The notes under the pieces: model-generated
What the model was told of the DNA's origin: nothing
Database searches by the model: none
What the model saw: the letters and a program-made list of their open reading frames with translations, nothing else
Made by a program: the position numbers and the translations under genes
Assembly (NCBI RefSeq): GCF_052324685.1
Contig: NC_135219.1
Coordinates: 23,048,316-23,112,315, forward strand
DNA: 64,000 nt
From: Brachyhypopomus gauderio
Taxonomy: Eukaryota > Chordata > Actinopteri > Gymnotiformes > Hypopomidae
Direction: 5' to 3'
In this document: positions 58,191-64,000 of the stretch, one piece after another
Position numbering within the stretch: position 1 is the stretch's first letter
Layout of the letters: the number at the start of each line of letters is the position of its first letter

Positions 58191-60261
58191 TCATCAGTGG
58201 CCCTGTGCCTGCAGGGGGCTGCAATACGTTCTCAAGGCTACTGGCATTAAATGTTTGGCTGCAGAAAACCTGCAGGTCAAATGGACTGAACTTCATTGAC
58301 AACTTCAATCTGTTTTTTGGGAAGAGAGAATTCTTCAATCGGACTGCAAACTAACAAGAGGGGTGTCAATCTCCTGTCAGAAAACTTTATTTTATCTCTG
58401 TGTAACTTCTCTGTTTCAACTGGTGAAGAAACGTCAGCGTTAACACCCAAGGACACCGTCGCCACTACAGAGACACAACATCCTCCCCCCACAGAGGATG
58501 CGGAGTAATTAGATGGGAGCCATGTGCTGTATCAGCTGCCAGAAACACCACAACCGAATAGACAATCCACACCATCCTCCACCTCATCATCACCTCACCT
58601 GAACTTCCCAGAAACCATGGAGAAGCTTGTATCTGTAGGGACAAGACTGACACTTTCACTGTCAGCGAGTCCTCAGGTACAGCGGCAAATCACCTCAACT
58701 TCTCCCCCACAGTCCTTAATAAACAAATCTCCCCCACAACCTCAAAGTAAAAAAACAAGCTCATAATCCACCAAATAGACAGCTCCGCTCGCGAGCTCAT
58801 CACCAGCAGGAGCTCCACCCACCCTCCACCACCGTAAAGGAAAATTAACATCTTTTGGGTCCGTGCTGCTACAGTGTTGATATCAGCGGTACATATTTTC
58901 AAAACAAGCATGGACCCTGTGTCCCAATTATCTCTCCCATTCCAGTTCTGATCAGAAGCAGAAAGAACAAGGAGTTTAGGTCAGATACTGTGAATACATC
59001 CAACCTACAGTATGTTGGAAGTATCTCAGTCTCTGAACCAAAATGTACAGGTTATTAAGTTAGCTCTACTAAATGTCAGATCTATTACAAACAAGTCTTA
59101 TCTAATTAATGATTTAACTACATCTTATGGGCTTGATTTCATGCTTTTAACAGAGACATGGTTAAATTCATATAGTGCTGATATTGTGCTAACTGAGTCG
59201 GCTCCACCAAACTTTAACTTTTTAAATGTTTCTCACAATGGCAAGAAAGGGGGAGGTGTAGCAATGCTGTTTAATGATACTTTCCAATGCAAGCAGTTAC
59301 CACTTGGCGATTTCACATCTTTTGAATATTTGAGTGCAATTTTAAAAGGGGTACAAAGAATATTACTAGTAACTGTCTACAGGCCTCCTGGGTACAATGC
59401 TAATTTTATTGATGATTTCACAGATATGTTATCTTTTATTTCTACTGAATTTGATCATTTTGTTATTGCTGGTGATTTTAACATTCATATTGATAATCCC
59501 AATAATAGTTATGCCAAAGAATTCTATGATGTACTTGAATCTTTTGAACTTTCTCAGCATGTGTCTGGAAGCACGCACTGCCATGGTCACACTTTGGATG
59601 TGGTTATCTCAAAGGGTCTTAACATTTCAGGCTGTATTAAGGATGTTGCATTGTCTGATCACTACTGTGTATTTTTTGAAATGTGGATTTCAATCCATAG
59701 CAATGCCAGGTAGGTTAGGTTAAAGAAAAGACAGATAAATGAAAGGACAGCTGCACTTTTTGTTACCAAAGTGTGCTCTGCACCTTGCCAACTATCAGGC
59801 TCTGTTGATACTCTGCTGGATAGTTTCAACTCAAAAACTGCCAGTATTTTGGATCAGATTGCACCAGTTAGAGTTAAAACCATGCAATGTAAGCAGAAAG
59901 CTCCATGGAGAAATGATCCTGCAGTTCAGCACCAAAAAAGAGAATGCAGAAAGGCTGAGCTCAGATGGCGTAAAACCAACCTTCACGTACAAAGATTTTC
60001 AAAGATAGGCTGCGTGATTACAATAAAATAATGTGCAAAGCTCGACAATCCTTCTTCTCTAGCATTATTAACAATAGCAAAGTGCTTTTCACTATGGTTG
60101 ACAGACTAACAAACCCACCTACATATATGACCCCTGAGCTAGTTTCAATTGAGAGATGTAATGAGTTTGCAAAATTCTTTAATACTAAAATCCATAATAT
60201 CAGACAAGCCATCTGTACGCCTACATCCACCAATGAGCCAATTTTCTCTCCAAAACCGGAG

Positions 60262-60435
60262 TTGTATAATCCAGGTTCAGAAAGTAAAAGTCCTCACCAG
60301 GATTTTGCTCAGGCTTCCTGGATTGTGTTGATTCCACTAATTTTACATGGATTGCACTAATTAAAAAAATCTATCAAGCTTGAGCAAAATCCTGGTGAGG
60401 ATTTTTACTTTCTGAACCTGGATTATACAACTCTG
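60262..60435. repeat. Inverted repeat within LINE ORF2
   Basis: GTTGTATAATCCAGGTTCAG followed by AAAGTAAAAGTCCTCACCAG is repeated as its complement at 60378-60435, with about 60 bp between. The second arm is an inverted copy of ORF2 sequence, that is, a local inverted duplication. Confidence 0.9.
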
Positions 60436-60607
60436 TCCAAAACCACGCAAAATGTTCAACATGTCCCAGTTTAGTACTATTAACGAAGGTTTAATTGATA
60501 CAGTGAGTCATCTCAAATCATCCACTTGCAGCCTTGATAATGGTAATGACCAACCAAGTTTTTAAAGAATGTCTTTTCCGCAATATCAATGAACATTCTT
60601 CAAATAG

Positions 60608-61222
60608 TGTGACAGAAATTATTGATTATTGACTAATCATCATTGATTAGATCATGTTTAGTTATTATAAGAGATCATTATGAACTTTATGATTTAGGAC
60701 ATGTCCATTCTGACTAAGCAGAAGGACTACAATAATGAAGTAGTGTGTTTCAGTGTAATCATGTACTTATGTTCAGTTCATATTATGCATGTGTGCTATA
60801 CTGTGACCCAGGTCAGGGAGAGTGCTGAGCGTAAGAGCACTCTGTTAACTGGTAGTCACTAGGCTACTAGTCTTGGGTCATTTAGCTTTCTCTGTGTTCA
60901 ACTGATACATCAGTTGCTTCCGCTAACTCTAGGGAAGTCCATATTAGGAGATACACACATGTGAGACAAAGTAGCCTGCTGGACGCTTATGTTTTGGAAC
61001 ATGCTGTGCTAAAGATAACCTGCTGTTAGAACTGCTGAATTGTGTTTAAGATTGTATATAAGCAGGGGGACTGCCCCCCTGCCTTCAGAGTTGTCATGCT
61101 TGAATGAGACTCTCGTGTCTGTGTCTGTCTTTGTCCTATTTATATATATTTATATTTTTGTAATAAATTAATCATTTAACCACGTCTGAGTCCTCATCCA
61201 TTTCCAGAAAATTTCTACGACA
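60608..61222 (+). mobile_element. Solo LTR inserted in LINE ORF2
   Basis: 615 bp with TG...CA ends (TGTGACAG to CTACGACA), 4-bp duplication ATAG on both sides (60604-60607 and 61223-61226), a TATATAAGCAGGGGG box and AATAAATTAATC near the end. Same family as 1986-2614, nearly identical, opposite orientation. LINE sequence resumes right after it. Confidence 0.9.
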
Positions 61223-61615
61223 ATAGTAAATTCTTCACTCATGTCAGGTGTATTTCCGAGTGCATTAAAAACTGCAGTTGTGAAGCCTATCTTGAAAAAG
61301 AAAACTCTAGATGCAAACTTGTTGAATAATTATAGACCAATTTTTAATCTACCCTTCAAGGTAATTATGCACTTTCTGTCCACAAATAGCTGTCTAGACC
61401 AATTTCAGTCTGGCTTCCGACCTAATCATAGTACTGAGACTGCACTCATTAGGGTTATCAATGACATTCGGGTAAATACAGACTCAGGAAACATGTCTGT
61501 TCTACTACTGCTCGATCTCAGCGCTGCCTTTGACACCATTGACCACAAAATTCTCATAGATAGACTTGAGAACTGGGTTGGACTCTCAGGAACTGTCCTA
61601 AAATGGTTCATACCT

Positions 61616-61860
61616 TATGGGGTAGTCTGCGAGATTAAGCACTAGATCTGGAATTTTCTGTCTTGAGGCCTTAGGGCCCAGGAGGAGAACTTCTGTCTTG
61701 TTCTCATTAAGTTGGAGGAAGTTTAGAGACATCCAGCTTTTAATATCTCTTACACAGGCCTCAATTTTTCCTAAATTGAGCTTGTCGTCATGTGGGAGTA
61801 GCGTTTCAGGCAAGCCTGCTGGTTCTCGTTTCCGAGAGTAAATATGCACTATTTACTGAA
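61616..61860 (-). mobile_element. L2/CR1-type LINE RT fragment, minus strand
   Basis: The minus-strand frame 61598-61849 encodes [20 protein letters not shown], then NFLQLNENKTEVLLLGPKAS, the part of RT that follows the YADD motif. It is the same family as the plus-strand LINE to its left but in the opposite orientation, joined at about 61615. Confidence 0.85.
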
Positions 61861-62177
61861 ATTCGTACTATTTTATTATTTAGAACATTCCTTTATTGTT
61901 AGAATTAATATTAATTATACATTTTTATATATTAGATATTATATTTTTATATATTATATATAAATTAGACTTGCCTTTATTTATAAATTCTGTATATTTA
62001 CATATTTCAGTATAAGAATGTCTAGAAATCCAGTTTGCAATCTGCAATCTAGAAATAAACTGTACCAAAATCATACCATTGCAAGCACTGTTTTTATTAT
62101 ACAATAAAAAAAGAACAATAATAAAAAGACAATTCTGGCGTCCACATCTGAAGCTGTGGAATTGATGTGGACGGTGC

Positions 62178-62377
62178 TCACGGCTTGAGAGCGGGCAGTT
62201 TGAGGGCGGGCAGTTTGGTGCTAGGCGACAGGGCCGGGAGGGGCGGAGAAAGGCCTTGGCCACGAAGCTTCAGCCTCTCGATCTTGGGTCGCCGTAACTG
62301 GATCTTCTGCTCGGTCTTGTCCTCCGAGGTCAGCTGCGTAACTGCCCTCTCTGCCATTGCTGTGGTCACAGGGTGAC
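62178..62377 (-). CDS. Candidate 3' terminal exon, second gene copy
   Basis: Same sequence as 3836-4035 (MAERAVTQLTSEDK to LPALKP and stop), with the same acceptor and downstream AATAAA on the minus strand near 62092. Same uncertainty about how it joins the large exon. Confidence 0.4.
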
Positions 62378-62654
62378 AACGAATCAAAAAGTAAGATACT
62401 GGAAGGGGGGAGTTTTTATATAAGCAGCCTTTGACTGTTACGCTGCTAATAATACAGCCATATAAATAGCACCTTCCAGTGTTGAAAAGACATCCTTGAA
62501 TTATGCCGCTAATACAAAGTATGAGAAAGTCTTAGTATGTGTAGGATGAGAGAAATGTTAGTTGTAAGAACTACATTGGTCATAACAAAGCAGCTGTCTG
62601 CCCCCATTTTTTTCCACTTACTCTTGCGTATAGAAGGTGAAGTCACTCCTGGAG

Positions 62655-64000
62655 TTACTGATTCCTGGTCTTTAGGCCCATGCGGTTCATGAAGCCCATT
62701 AAAGACCAGTCATCTCTGGTAGGGGAGGTGTTGTGCTGCAGGCTCTTAAGGGGGACCCCGTTGGCTTCATTCTGCTGCAATGTGGTCAACCTCGTGGTCT
62801 CTGTCTCCTCCACCTTCTGCTGCAGTGTGATGGACATTGTGGTCTCTGTCTCCTCCACCTTCTGCTGCAGTGTGGTGGAGTTTGTGGTCTTTTTCTCCTC
62901 CACCTTCTGCTGCAGTGTGGTGGACATTGTGGTCTCTTTCTCCTCCACCTTCTGCTGCAGTGTGGTGGACTTTGTGGTGTCTTTCTCTTCTCCCTGATTG
63001 GGAACAACAATGATGGAGCAGTCAGTGGCTGAAGTGGTCTTGCTGTGTGACTTTGGAAAGGGCCGCGTCCTGATGCGTCGGACCAACTGATTCTGGAGAT
63101 TTTTTCTCAGTCTGTTCTTCAATTTTCTTGTGAAGGCCACGATCTTGGAAATATTTGGCCTACCCCGAACAGCTCGGTTTGAGAGATGCAGTTGCTTCGA
63201 GCATATTGGAAGCTCTCCTGCCGGAGAGGGTGTAGCTCTCTCCTGTGCTGTGTTTTTTTGAGTGCTCTCCTCATGCATGCCTCCCAGTCCAGGTGAGTCC
63301 TTTACCGCACAAGTTCTCCATGATGTTGGTGTCTGCAGGTTCTTGACTTTTTTGTCACCTGAGTCACCTTTACTTGGTTTGGGTCCAAGCTCATGGAAAA
63401 CCTGGATGGACTGCGCCAATTGTTGAACAAGTTTCTTTCTACTTGTCTGGCTCACCTCAGTGGACCCAGCGTTTGTGGCAGCGGATGTTCCTGAGGTGAC
63501 CTGTTTCCTGTTTTTTCCCTTTCCCTGGATGGTCCTGGCAACAGCCTGTTCAGCATCTGCCCTCTTTTTTTTACTCTCATTCTTATTATTGGCACCTTTC
63601 TCTTTCTTTCTCTTACTAATCTGCCTCTTCCCTGCATCTTTCCTCTCATGTTCTACTGGACTCTTACTCTCACATCTCAAATCTTCTCTGTTGTTCTCTT
63701 GGCTGCTGGCCTTCCTCTTCCTCTTGCTGTGTGCATGTGATGATTCAGGGTCTCCCACCATCACTGACGTCTTAGGGACTCCGAGTTCTGTGACGTCCTT
63801 TCCTGTGGTCCAGTCATTGTCTTTATGACCTAATCTCTTATGTTGAGGTGAATTGCAGGACCCTTCTTCCTCTATCATCTTTCTGAGTCTGGCTTCAAAG
63901 TTCCCAGGATCATACACATCAAAACTTATTTTACGCTTTGCCTGGTCTGTCCTGCTCTCCTCCTGTTTCCTGAGTGGGACAAAAGTGCTCTGTGGGCTGG
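62655..64000 (-). CDS. Unrecognised basic repeat protein gene, second copy, cut by the window end
   Basis: Equivalent of the large exon 4313-5712. The frame is open from the right edge to the stop after RMGLKTRNQ. Five 15-residue repeats (TTKSTTLQQKVEEKE and variants) against three in the other copy; otherwise the protein is the same over the visible part. Both copies being open suggests recent duplication or continued function, or an assembly artefact with two haplotypes placed in tandem. Confidence 0.6.
   Translation of the reverse strand, partial: SPQSTFVPLRKQEESRTDQAKRKISFDVYDPGNFEARLRKMIEEEGSCNSPQHKRLGHKDNDWTTGKDVTELGVPKTSVMVGDPESSHAHSKRKRKASSQENNREDLRCESKSPVEHERKDAGKRQISKRKKEKGANNKNESKKKRADAEQAVARTIQGKGKNRKQVTSGTSAATNAGSTEVSQTSRKKLVQQLAQSIQVFHELGPKPSKGDSGDKKVKNLQTPTSWRTCAVKDSPGLGGMHEESTQKNTAQERATPSPAGELPICSKQLHLSNRAVRGRPNISKIVAFTRKLKNRLRKNLQNQLVRRIRTRPFPKSHSKTTSATDCSIIVVPNQGEEKDTTKSTTLQQKVEEKETTMSTTLQQKVEEKKTTNSTTLQQKVEETETTMSITLQQKVEETETTRLTTLQQNEANGVPLKSLQHNTSPTRDDWSLMGFMNRMGLKTRNQ

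Larger units (their letters stand above)
58191..61615 (+). mobile_element. L2/CR1-type LINE with esterase-type ORF1, interrupted
   Basis: ORF1 remains at about 58180-58505: VFISGPVPAGGCNTFSRLLA, then LNFIDNFNLFFGKREFFNRT, a GDSL-esterase-like ORF1 as in CR1/L2 LINEs. ORF2 starts near 59012 with an AP endonuclease (LALLNVRSITNKSYLINDL, LLTETWLNS, VYRPPGYNANFIDDF, FVIAGDFNIHIDNPNN, ALSDHYCVFF) open to 59713. It then continues in broken frames to the RT part at 61241-61615 (VVKPILKKKTLDANLLNNYR, FQSGFRPNHSTETALIRVIN, LLLLDLSAAFDTIDHKILID). A solo LTR splits it at 60608. The LINE ends abruptly at 61615, before the YADD motif, where the duplicated segment begins. Confidence 0.9.
61616..64000. repeat. 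Segmental duplication, right copy (direct repeat of 3340-5600)
   Basis: Nearly identical to the left copy, including the 3' UTR, both candidate exons and the intron. Isolated single-base differences are visible (for example GCTTGAGAGCGG at 62184 against GCTTGAGGGCGG at 3841), plus two extra 45-bp repeat units. Continues beyond the window. Confidence 0.95.

Overview
This is a repeat-dense stretch of a vertebrate nuclear genome, almost certainly a teleost fish. The evidence is intron-containing genes with GT/AG splice sites, L2/CR1-type LINE tails, Tc1-like termini, many hAT and PIF/Harbinger elements, a piggyBac element, an ISL2EU-type element, a P-element remnant, and a TOGARAM2-like (FAM179A) host gene. 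I see no bacterial genes, tRNA, rRNA or CRISPR array.

Layout. 1-815 is an AT-rich minisatellite carrying a 313-bp hAT MITE with a perfect 8-bp target duplication. 816-3480 holds L2 LINE remnants, one split by a solo LTR (1986-2614). 3836-5964 is an unrecognised multi-exon minus-strand gene with a basic Lys/Ser-rich product and a 15-residue tandem repeat; a nearly identical second copy sits at 61616-64000 and runs off the window. 6060-15045 is repeat-rich, with nested hAT MITEs, a foldback, LINE and Tc1 pieces, and an isolated exon resembling the end of a CABLES-family gene. 15484-18862 is a degraded copy of an ISL2EU-like element carrying a SWIM plus YqaJ nuclease gene; an inverted, longer copy that also has the THAP/DDE transposase lies at 46226-52480.

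The main host gene is TOGARAM2-like (19371-34147, plus strand), a TOG-domain microtubule/cilium protein. Its 3' half carries an internal tandem duplication of the TOG3 exon block (about 25980-29400 and 29400-32195). The block is phase 1 at its upstream and downstream edges, so at the level of splice phase the two copies could be joined in frame. The second copy, however, has a 1-bp frameshift, the TOG4 exon has a frameshift, and one conserved TOG4 exon is not found, so the locus is probably a pseudogene or a decaying duplicate.

36544-39569 is a piggyBac transposase with one in-frame stop. 41735-45630 is a full-length PIF/Harbinger element (CTG target duplication, broken transposase, Myb-like partner) with a solo LTR inside. 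53170-57400 has a Tc1 tail, a hAT element with two smaller elements nested in it, P-element transposase exons and another hAT remnant. 58160-61615 is an L2/CR1-type LINE (esterase ORF1, endonuclease and RT ORF2) split by a solo LTR of the same family as the one at 1986-2614. All identities are from reading the sequence; no database search was run.
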